Positions 1-5,249 of a stretch of DNA of 9,938 bases are shown here, one piece after another. Made by a program: the position numbers and the translations under genes. The first letter of the stretch is position 1. Each line of letters begins with the position of its first letter. Source of the DNA: Paenibacillus sp. (GTDB lineage Bacteria > Bacillota > Bacilli > Paenibacillales > Paenibacillaceae). The notes beneath the pieces were generated by a model. It was not told the DNA's origin and ran no database searches. It worked only from the letters and a program-made list of their open reading frames with translations. The stretch lies in assembly GCA_029256665.1 (NCBI GenBank), contig JAQSXN010000094.1, positions 1 to 9,938 on the forward strand. The letters run 5' to 3'.

Positions 1-428
1 CCCGATGCCGTAACGGCGAGCAGCAGACCGCCTCTGCGCACGACCGACGGAGAAATCATGCTGCCCGACGATGCGTCGTCCGACACCTGGCACCATACCC
101 GATTGCGCGCGGCGTCCCGGGCGATCGTCGCGTTCAATGTCTCGTCATCCGTGCAGGCGAAGGCCAACCACGCATCGGCGAGATCCTCTTCACGGTAGCC
201 GCGTCTCCGTACGGTTACGCGGTTCGATGCTTCAAGCAATTGGATGCCTTCCGTCAGGACGGGGCTTACCAACAAAACGTCATTGGCCTCGGCCTCGAGC
301 AAGCCGCGCAATTTTCTTTCGGCAACGGTTCCCCCGCCGATCACGACGCAGCGCTTATCTTTAACGGACAACGCCGCCGCATAATAGTTGGCAAAGCCGC
401 CGACGTCTTTGTCCATGGCCTCCGACAT
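1..428 (-). CDS. Precorrin-2 dehydrogenase (siroheme synthase N-terminal domain type), partial, runs off the window edge
   Basis: The 142 visible codons read as the NAD-dependent dehydrogenase that oxidises precorrin-2 to sirohydrochlorin on the siroheme branch; some family members also chelate iron. After a short lead the protein has a Rossmann nucleotide-binding loop, VVIGGGTVAERK (residues 28-39). A CTDDETLN segment around residues 92-99 holds the aspartate (D94 or D95) that matches the catalytic Asp of the CysG/Met8 family. The stretch WCQVSDDASSGSMISPSVV (112-130) and the strand LLLAVTAS follow, typical of this fold. The remaining C-terminal part lies outside the window. The start chosen is the ATG at 428, with AAGGGG 11 nt upstream; an in-frame ATG at 416 has GGAGG only 2 nt away and is less likely. 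It lies 46 bp after hemX in the same direction, so it is probably part of the hem operon and draws on the same uroporphyrinogen pool. Whether the full protein is mono- or bifunctional cannot be seen. Confidence 0.88.
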   Translation of the reverse strand, partial: MSEAMDKDVGGFANYYAAALSVKDKRCVVIGGGTVAERKLRGLLEAEANDVLLVSPVLTEGIQLLEASNRVTVRRRGYREEDLADAWLAFACTDDETLNATIARDAARNRVWCQVSDDASSGSMISPSVVRRGGLLLAVTAS

Positions 429-474
429 CTTATCACCATCCCCTTGCCGATTCCTTCGGTTCAGTCAACCATTG

Positions 475-1287
475 TCAATGGAACGATGAGAACGCGCTGG
501 AAGTCAAATTGAGCAGCAGCACCAGAAACGCGATCAAATACAGCTTGGCGAGCTGCTCCCCCGTCCGCCTGTTAAGCGCCCGCTGATAAACGTAGATCAC
601 GAACATGACGAGCGCCGCAAGCGAGGAAAGCACCTTCCAATCCAGAAGGAGCTGCGCTCTGCCTTCCACCAATAGAGAGGTCACGGCAATCGCCAGCGAC
701 ATCGCGAGCAGCGGCACCCCGATCATGACGGAACGATCCGAGAACCTCTCGATCGTGTCCAGGCTGGGATAACGCCTAACGTATTTGGACCAGCGCTTGC
801 TTTTGAGTCGATGATGCAGGAACAAATACATGCCCGCGAGCAGCGCTCCGAATGTAAGAGCGGTGTAGGCGCATAGGATTAAGCTAATATGTACGTACAG
901 CAGCTCGCGCGTCGTCTGGCCCACGGCGTATTCGTTGCCCTCGGCAGTTCCCCCGTACAGATTGAGCGCAAGCACCGCGAATCCGATAACATTGACGAAA
1001 AACACGATATAATCGATGGAATAAAACCGGCTCATCACAAGGGACACCGTCACGAGCAGCCATGAGAAACATAACCAATATTCGAAGGCGGAAATTTGCG
1101 ACAAATCCGAATGGGAGATCAGCCTCATGACCAGATACCCGGTTTGAAGCACCCATACAAAAATAAGGAGCCCTGTGCCTATCCGTTTCGCTCTCCGGCT
1201 TGCGTTCATGAAGTCGGAGAAATAAAACAGAAGGCTCAGGGCGTAAACATACAGTATCGTATCGTACAACCAATTCGCTGTTCCCAT
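475..1287 (-). CDS. hemX: HemX / CcsA-like integral membrane protein
   Basis: This 270-residue, very hydrophobic protein has about eight predicted membrane segments, near residues 6-24, 38-55, 67-86, 92-110, 130-157, 188-207, 217-235 and 247-264. Length and position directly after hemA match HemX of Bacillus, a CcsA-family (cytochrome c assembly) relative that is reported to lower HemA protein level. The conserved histidine in LLYVHISLI (H133) is present. I do not see the tryptophan-rich WWD heme-handling motif of true CcsA/CcmC proteins, which favours a HemX role over cytochrome c ligation. The ATG at 1287 has GGAGG 4 nt upstream. The gene starts 105 bp after the hemA stop and ends 46 bp before the precorrin-2 dehydrogenase gene. 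Automated pipelines may call it a cytochrome c biogenesis protein. The family call is firm; the regulatory role is inferred from B. subtilis. Confidence 0.88.
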   Translation of the reverse strand: MGTANWLYDTILYVYALSLLFYFSDFMNASRRAKRIGTGLLIFVWVLQTGYLVMRLISHSDLSQISAFEYWLCFSWLLVTVSLVMSRFYSIDYIVFFVNVIGFAVLALNLYGGTAEGNEYAVGQTTRELLYVHISLILCAYTALTFGALLAGMYLFLHHRLKSKRWSKYVRRYPSLDTIERFSDRSVMIGVPLLAMSLAIAVTSLLVEGRAQLLLDWKVLSSLAALVMFVIYVYQRALNRRTGEQLAKLYLIAFLVLLLNLTSSAFSSFH

Positions 1288-1392
1288 AACCCCTCCGCTA
1301 AAGCTGTTCTGCTGGGCGCATGGGTGGCAGACCGATCATATTTAGAATGCTCCGTCTGCGGAACGCGCCTCTCGTTCGAACGTTTCGGCCAA

Positions 1393-2790
1393 TCAAGAGC
1401 GAGCGAGAATCGGCGCTCCCGCCTGTTGGTGAATAGACTTAGCCGGCATCGTCGCGTTCTTGGCTCCATCGGCCCGCTTCGCGACAGCTCCCGGATAGAG
1501 ACCGGATTCCTGCTGCGATTCCGCAAGCTCTTCGAGCGCGAACAGCTTCACGAACATGTCCATCGCTTCTTCTGAGCGTTTCTCGCCGGCCATTTCTTTG
1601 ATGCGCAATATGGGGTCCTGCATCATTTGGTTCATCATGCTCTTAGTCAGCTTGCGAATGACTTTAAGCTCCCGTTCGCTAAGTCCGGGCAGCTTGTTCG
1701 TCAAGCTGTCCATCGTTTCGTCGTGAATATCCGCCGCTTTGGTCTGGAGCGAACGGATGAGCGGCACGACGCCAAGCGTCTTATACCATTGCTCGAAACC
1801 GCCCATCTCGTCGTCGATCATCGCTTCGATCTTGGCCGCTTCGCGGCGACGCTGTTCTAGATTGTTCTCTACGATGCCCTCCAGATCGTCGATGTCGTAG
1901 AGGAATACGTTCTCCACGGCGGCGATGGAAGGATCAAAGTCGCGCGGTACGGCAATATCGATCATGAACAGCGGCTTCGACTTGCGGCGTTTCATTGCTT
2001 CGGCAACCTGCGCGCGGTTCAACACGTAGGACTCCGAGCCCGTCGAGCTTATCACGATGTCCGTCTCCGCCAGCTTATGATAGGCTTCCTCGAGCGAAAG
2101 CGGCGTTCCTCCGAACTTATCCGCAAGCTGCGCGGCCCGCTCGAAGGTCCGGTTGACGACCAGAATGCGTTCCGCTCCGTTCGCGTACAAATGTTTGGCC
2201 GTCAGCTCGCCAGTCTCGCCCGCTCCAATGATCATGACGGTCTTGCGGTTGAATTGCCCGAATATTTGTTTGCCCAGCTCGACCGCCGCGTAGCTGACCG
2301 ATACGGCGGATTCGCCGATCGTCGTCTCCGTGTGGGCGCGTTTGGCCATGGTGACGGCTTGCTTGAACAGCATGTTGAATATCGTGCCCGTCGTCTTCAT
2401 GTCTTGAGCTAGCTGGAACGCGCTTTTCACCTGGCCGAGAATTTGCGTCTCGCCGATGACCATGGAATCAAGACCGCTCGTTACTTTGAACAAGTGGCGA
2501 ATCGCCGCCTCGTCTTCGTACATATAGAGATGATTGGTGAATTGATCGCGCGGCAAGCGAAACCACTTCTCCATAAAGCTGCGGATATAATGCCCGCATA
2601 GCTGATGCCGGTCTACCACGGCATACATCTCCGTCCGGTTGCAGGTCGCCACGATGACGCATTCCATAATGCTCTTCGTCCCCATCAGGGCATTTAACGC
2701 TTCGGGAAGCTCCTTCTCCGCGAACGAGAACTTTTCCCTCACTTCTACGGGAGCCGTACGGTAATTTAATCCGACCGAGATAATGTGCAT
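1393..2790 (-). CDS. hemA: Glutamyl-tRNA reductase
   Basis: This enzyme reduces glutamyl-tRNA(Glu) to glutamate-1-semialdehyde with NADPH, the first committed step of tetrapyrrole synthesis by the C5 route. The 465-residue protein begins with the family signature MHIISVGLNYRTAPVEVREK. The catalytic cysteine is C50, in VIVATCNRTE, and H99 lies in the AAIRHLFKVTSGLDSM region. GLDSMVIGETQILGQ, just after H99, is a strongly conserved block. An NADPH-binding loop, IIGAGETG, comes just after residue 190, and a C-terminal helical dimerisation region follows. The tail after about residue 425 (QESGLYPGAVAKRADG and on) looks low in conservation and makes the protein slightly longer than the usual 420-455. 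The ATG at 2790 has AAGGGGGG 9 nt upstream. It appears to be the first gene of the hem operon, behind the promoter described at 2877-2885. In other bacteria HemA is controlled by heme-dependent stability; nothing in the sequence settles that here. Confidence 0.97.
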   Translation of the reverse strand: MHIISVGLNYRTAPVEVREKFSFAEKELPEALNALMGTKSIMECVIVATCNRTEMYAVVDRHQLCGHYIRSFMEKWFRLPRDQFTNHLYMYEDEAAIRHLFKVTSGLDSMVIGETQILGQVKSAFQLAQDMKTTGTIFNMLFKQAVTMAKRAHTETTIGESAVSVSYAAVELGKQIFGQFNRKTVMIIGAGETGELTAKHLYANGAERILVVNRTFERAAQLADKFGGTPLSLEEAYHKLAETDIVISSTGSESYVLNRAQVAEAMKRRKSKPLFMIDIAVPRDFDPSIAAVENVFLYDIDDLEGIVENNLEQRRREAAKIEAMIDDEMGGFEQWYKTLGVVPLIRSLQTKAADIHDETMDSLTNKLPGLSERELKVIRKLTKSMMNQMMQDPILRIKEMAGEKRSEEAMDMFVKLFALEELAESQQESGLYPGAVAKRADGAKNATMPAKSIHQQAGAPILARS

Positions 2791-2876
2791 GCGTGGTATC
2801 CCCCCCTTCCTTCGCGAGCGCGAGCCTGTCTCACTTCTTCACGTTTTTAGTATCCGATAACCCGATGTTAGCCATT

Positions 2877-2885
2877 ATTATAGCA
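2877..2885 (-). promoter_or_regulatory. Probable extended -10 promoter of the hemA operon
   Basis: Read on the minus strand, this is TGCTATAAT, a perfect -10 hexamer with the TGn extension. It lies about 87 bp upstream of the hemA start. The best-spaced -35 (17 bp, CCTGCA) matches the consensus poorly, which is tolerable for an extended -10 promoter. Transcription would begin near 2870, giving a leader of about 80 nt. Roughly 25-50 bp upstream of the -10 (2908-2932) is an imperfect inverted repeat with TTTCA/TGAAA ends that could be an operator, but I do not recognise it. Confidence 0.6.
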
Positions 2886-3018
2886 CAATTCGACATTCAT
2901 GCAGGTTTCATATTTGACTAATGTTTGAAATCTCCGTTTTTGATCTGACGGAAGCCGCGCTCGTTCGGGCGACTGATCGGATCGGTTTATCTCTGTCTAA
3001 TAGTATTTCCCGCTTTTC

Positions 3019-3054
3019 ACAAAGAAATAACCATGGATTGGCTCCATGGTTATT
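3019..3054 (-). terminator. Rho-independent terminator of speD
   Basis: A perfect 12-bp inverted repeat (arms 3026-3037 and 3043-3054, loop of 5 nt) lies 28 bp after the speD stop. On the minus strand the arm ends in TTATT and runs into TCTTTGT, a U-rich tail. The stem is only moderately GC-rich, but its perfect pairing and place between speD and the hemA promoter make the call reasonable. Confidence 0.72.
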
Positions 3055-3082
3055 CTCGTATGGTACATGAATGAGCCGACTA

Positions 3083-3481
3083 TTACACGAGCTCGATTTG
3101 TTTCATCTTTGGTTCTTCGACTTGCAGTTCGCCCATGCCGCGAACAAGCTTCTTCGCGTGAGTCGTCTTTGGTTTCAAAACGGACAGCATGTAATCGATC
3201 GCAAGCTGAGGATCTACCGTTTCACCGCAGGTGTAACAGTCCAGCGCAGCGAAACCTCTCTCAGGATACGTATGGATCGAGAGGTGGCTCTCCGACAGCA
3301 GCACGAGAACCGTTGCGCCTTGAGGTTCAAATTGTTTGGATTGCACGGACATTACCGTTGCGCCGCATGCTTCCGCAGCCTCTACCATGTGAGATTGCAA
3401 AAATTCAGCGCTGTTCAACAAATCAAAATCTACACCCCAAGCATCAACAGCAACGTGTCTTCCGAAAGTAGAGTATTCCAT
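3083..3481 (-). CDS. speD: S-adenosylmethionine decarboxylase proenzyme (prokaryotic class 1B)
   Basis: SpeD decarboxylates S-adenosylmethionine to supply the aminopropyl donor for spermidine synthesis, and uses a pyruvoyl cofactor made by self-cleavage of the chain. The 132-residue protein fits the short bacterial class (about 120-135). The self-processing motif LSESHLSIHTYPE lies at residues 62-74. Cleavage is expected between E64 and S65, making S65 the pyruvoyl group. H70 and C85 (in CYTCGET) match the catalytic His and Cys of the Thermotoga and Bacillus enzymes. The N-terminus STFGRHVAVDAWGVDFDLLN is typical. The ATG at 3481 is preceded by AAGGGGG at 9 nt. It appears to be a single-gene transcript: a strong terminator lies upstream (3798-3829), another lies downstream, and a long AT-rich leader region sits in front. 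No speE gene is visible in the window. Confidence 0.96.
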   Translation of the reverse strand: MEYSTFGRHVAVDAWGVDFDLLNSAEFLQSHMVEAAEACGATVMSVQSKQFEPQGATVLVLLSESHLSIHTYPERGFAALDCYTCGETVDPQLAIDYMLSVLKPKTTHAKKLVRGMGELQVEEPKMKQIELV

Positions 3482-3496
3482 CTTCCGGTTCCCCCT

Positions 3497-3597
3497 TCCT
3501 AGGAATAAAATGTTTAAAAAATTTCATCCGCTAGGACCTACGTCATTCACTTCCCGAGGGATTAATCTCTCGCAACATAACTATGTCCTGAGTGAAT
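3497..3597 (-). ncRNA. Candidate structured 5' leader of speD (possible cis-regulatory RNA)
   Basis: On the minus strand the sequence before speD can fold as a three-way junction. Closing helix P1 is ATTCACT (3597-3591) with AGTGAAT (3551-3545), 7 bp. Hairpin P2 is ACATA/TATGT (3586-3575). Hairpin P3 is CGAG/CTCG (3572-3569 with 3558-3555). Between this domain and the RBS, TCCTAG (3536-3531) can pair with CTAGGA (3502-3497), which abuts the AAGGGGG ribosome binding site. The same bases, as GTCCT (3537-3533), can instead pair with AGGAC (3589-3585) near P2. These two pairings exclude each other, as in a translational switch. A small upstream reading frame, MLREINPSGSE (3578-3543), lies in the same leader and is an alternative explanation. 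It matches no riboswitch class I know. Helices are short and were found by eye, so chance pairing is possible. Confidence 0.35.
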
Positions 3598-3639
3598 CCT
3601 GGTTCCTAATTTGTAGCTATAAAGTTTTCAACGAAAATA

Positions 3640-3668
3640 AAAATAACATCTATCCGACATAATTGCAA
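3640..3668 (-). promoter_or_regulatory. Possible speD promoter
   Basis: In the AT-rich stretch upstream of speD, the minus strand has TTGCAA (3668-3663) followed 17 bp later by TATTTT (3645-3640). It is a modest sigma-A match that would give a leader of about 150 nt. A second -35-like TTGAAA (3631-3626) lies downstream but has no good -10 at the right distance. The promoter region is likely; the exact boxes are uncertain. Confidence 0.3.
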
Positions 3669-3680
3669 TAGTTTTTTTTG

Positions 3681-3747
3681 GAGAACGCCCGCGAGGGCAT
3701 GCGGCATCGCTTGCTACGTATCAATGTATGTAGGCCTAATCGTTCTC
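3681..3747. repeat. Spaced inverted repeat in the intergenic region upstream of speD
   Basis: GAGAACG (3681-3687) and CGTTCTC (3741-3747) are perfect 7-base inverted arms enclosing 53 bp. Inside is a small GC hairpin, GCCC-GCGA-GGGC (3687-3698). An A/T run of eight bases (3672-3679) flanks one side. It lies between the terminator of the upstream gene and the presumed speD promoter, so it is outside both neighbouring transcripts as I draw them. It could be a small RNA, a regulator site or chance. The rest of the 374-bp gap between 3482 and 3855 holds only the elements listed separately. Confidence 0.3.
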
Positions 3748-3797
3748 GCAACGCGCCCAAATGATAATTTTACGCAAACCCCTTCAAACCGGCTAAT

Positions 3798-3829
3798 AGA
3801 AAAGCGGCCGCGCTCGCGGCCGCTTTTCT
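3798..3829 (-). terminator. Strong rho-independent terminator of the unknown gene at 3856-4446
   Basis: A near-perfect hairpin has arms AGAAAAGCGGCCGC and its complement, closing on a GCUC-type tetraloop (about 3812-3815). It starts 26 bp after the stop of the upstream gene. The arm base is A/T-rich, so both strands show a U-rich 3' side (TTTTCTATTA on the minus strand, TTTTCTT on the plus strand). It may act in both directions, though no plus-strand gene is seen. It separates this gene from speD. Confidence 0.82.
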
Positions 3830-3855
3830 TGACGGTTCTGCTCTCTGAGCCGATC

Positions 3856-4446
3856 TTACGCTTCTAGCGCAAACAATTGATGCGTCAATTGCTTCAAGCG
3901 CTCGTCGATAACCTCGATCTCGCCTTTGTTCTTCGTCTGATTGCGCAGATCCAGAAGCTCGTTGACGGCTCCTTGGATCAACCCGATCTCGCGTTCGACA
4001 AGCCGGCTCTGGAAGATGCGCTCGAGCCCGGCAAGCGTGTCCTTGTGTTCGAACACGGTGCGTTCGCCGCTTGCCGTGCTTTCCACGATTTTGCGGACGG
4101 CGCCGTTCGTATAGTGATAGATCATCGTATAATGGCTGTAGATTCGATTGACGATCGCATGACCTCTAAAGGCCGCGACGGCCTTGCGCAAGGCATTGGT
4201 CAATTTGGGTTCTACTACGCGGCAAGATAACTCGCAAACATAATAGTCCTGCCTTCTCTCGAAGGTAAGCCGGACTTCTTCCCTCCCTGCCACGTCTTGA
4301 AGCACAAGCTCCTGATTGCCGTTGTCGAGCACCAGAACCTGCAGCCTAAGCTGCTGATCCTCCATCAGGGCGATAAACCGGGCCATCTCTTCGTGTTTAA
4401 GCTGCAGTTTGGCATTTACATACTCTGTGGCTAGCCGCTTAGCCAT
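3856..4446 (-). CDS. Conserved-looking protein of unknown function, 196 residues
   Basis: I cannot assign a function. The start at 4446 is supported by GAGGAG 6 nt upstream. A longer in-frame start at 4518 falls inside a TATAAT box and is unlikely. The protein is soluble, with no signal peptide or membrane segment. Residues 1-33 look helical (MAKRLATEYVNAKL, then HEEMARFIALMED). About 34-80 alternate short strands, with two close cysteines (C71, C75 in VCELSC). An 80-120 segment is rich in aromatic and basic residues (FRGHAIVNRIYSHYTMIYHY). Residues 138-196 are charged, leucine-rich and probably coiled coil. I recall similar Paenibacillus proteins at this locus carrying the database label 'non-ribosomal peptide synthetase module'; nothing here supports that, since no adenylation, condensation or carrier motif is present and it is far too short. 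It has its own -10 and terminator, so it is probably monocistronic between ysxC and speD. Confidence 0.8.
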   Translation of the reverse strand: MAKRLATEYVNAKLQLKHEEMARFIALMEDQQLRLQVLVLDNGNQELVLQDVAGREEVRLTFERRQDYYVCELSCRVVEPKLTNALRKAVAAFRGHAIVNRIYSHYTMIYHYTNGAVRKIVESTASGERTVFEHKDTLAGLERIFQSRLVEREIGLIQGAVNELLDLRNQTKNKGEIEVIDERLKQLTHQLFALEA

Positions 4447-4452
4447 AAAAAT

Positions 4453-4458
4453 CTCCTC
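4453..4458 (-). promoter_or_regulatory. Ribosome binding site that fixes the start of the unknown gene
   Basis: GAGGAG on the minus strand, 6 nt before the ATG at 4446. It is the reason for choosing this start over the upstream in-frame ATG at 4518, which has no comparable site. Confidence 0.8.
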
Positions 4459-4516
4459 AATTCTTTGAAGACCTCTCCGATCCTGCGAAGACAGCCTTTT
4501 CAAATTGCTTATTCTC

Positions 4517-4522
4517 ATTATA
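4517..4522 (-). promoter_or_regulatory. Probable -10 box upstream of the unknown gene
   Basis: The minus strand reads TATAAT, a perfect -10 hexamer, about 70 bp before the chosen start. No TTGACA-like -35 lies at 16-18 bp (the sequence there is near AGGAAT). The overlapping CGTA (4523-4520) resembles an ECF sigma -10, but its -35 partner is not convincing. An activator or an alternative sigma factor could be needed. Confidence 0.4.
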
Positions 4523-4661
4523 CGTGATCGGCGCTTTTTATTCCTGTCGGCGAGTCTTCAAATTTAAGCATATTTCCATAAAAAACGGAGGATTTCACGA
4601 CAAACCGCTACTATTGCATGAAATTCTTCTCTTTAAGCGAGAACTTCACGAACTTCCTACG

Positions 4662-5249
4662 TTATGTGGCAATCGCTTCCGAAATAACATCCCAAAGCTG
4701 CTCGCGGCCAAGCCCTGTCTCCGAGGAAAATAAGACGACGGAATCGCGCGGATCCGCTTCTAGCGTCGTTTTGATCATCTTGATGTGTTTGTCCCATTTC
4801 GATCTTGGGATTTTGTCCGCTTTGGTCGCCACGATGCAAGTCGGAATCTCGAAATGCTTGAGCCACTGGTACATCAGCACGTCGTCCTTGGAAGGCTCGT
4901 GACGGATGTCGATGATCAGGAGCTGGAGCTTAAGCGGCTCCCGTTCTTGGAGATATCTCTCGATCATCTGGCCGAACTGCTCGCGCCGCGTCTTGGACAC
5001 CTTGGCATAACCATACCCGGGAAAGTCGACGAAATAAACCATGTCGTTTACCTTGTAATAGTTTAATTGCTGGGTCTTACCGGGCTGGGAGCTCGTTCTG
5101 GCCAGGTTTTTGCGCATGATCATTTTATTGATAAGGGATGATTTGCCCACGTTGGAACGCCCGGCCAGAGCAATCTCCGGCAAGGCGTCCACAGGATACT
5201 GATGCGGTTCGACCGCGCTGATAATAAATTGTGCGTCTAAAATTTTCAT
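4662..5249 (-). CDS. ysxC: Ribosome-biogenesis GTPase YsxC/EngB (YihA)
   Basis: This TRAFAC-class GTPase acts in 50S subunit assembly and is essential in B. subtilis. The 195-residue protein has every GTP-binding motif: G1 GRSNVGKS (30-37), G2 threonine T59 in PGKTQ, G3 DFPGYG (75-80), G4 TKAD (142-145) and G5 SSE near 175-177. The sequence FPGYGYAKV after G3 is typical of the EngB subfamily. Length is as expected (about 195-210). The ATG start shares four bases with the lonA stop (ATGA), so translation is probably coupled to lonA. About 215 bp without a clear terminator separate its stop from the next gene start; only a weak 5-bp hairpin is seen (4627-4643). Confidence 0.97.
   Translation of the reverse strand: MKILDAQFIISAVEPHQYPVDALPEIALAGRSNVGKSSLINKMIMRKNLARTSSQPGKTQQLNYYKVNDMVYFVDFPGYGYAKVSKTRREQFGQMIERYLQEREPLKLQLLIIDIRHEPSKDDVLMYQWLKHFEIPTCIVATKADKIPRSKWDKHIKMIKTTLEADPRDSVVLFSSETGLGREQLWDVISEAIAT

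Noticed and set aside
1291..1392. A separate small gene or terminator between hemA and hemX
   Set aside because: Only short palindromes (CGTTCGAACG, TCCG-CAGA-CGGA) occur, with no U tract and no open frame with an RBS.
2870..2885. A PerR-type box at the hemA promoter, as in B. subtilis
   Set aside because: Only the half overlapping the -10 box resembles TTATAAT; the second half matches poorly.
3510..3662. A 50-codon plus-strand frame starting ATG with AGGA nearby, antisense to the speD leader
   Set aside because: It has only a weak RBS, no promoter is seen, its composition is not gene-like, and it runs opposite to every gene in the window. The AT-rich leader explains its openness.
3856..4446. 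Non-ribosomal peptide synthetase fragment
   Set aside because: There are no adenylation, condensation, thiolation or thioesterase motifs, the protein is under 200 residues and the surroundings are housekeeping genes.
4627..4643. A terminator after ysxC
   Set aside because: The TTCTC/GAGAA stem has only 5 bp and is not followed by a U run; the later TTTTTT (near 4581) has no hairpin before it.
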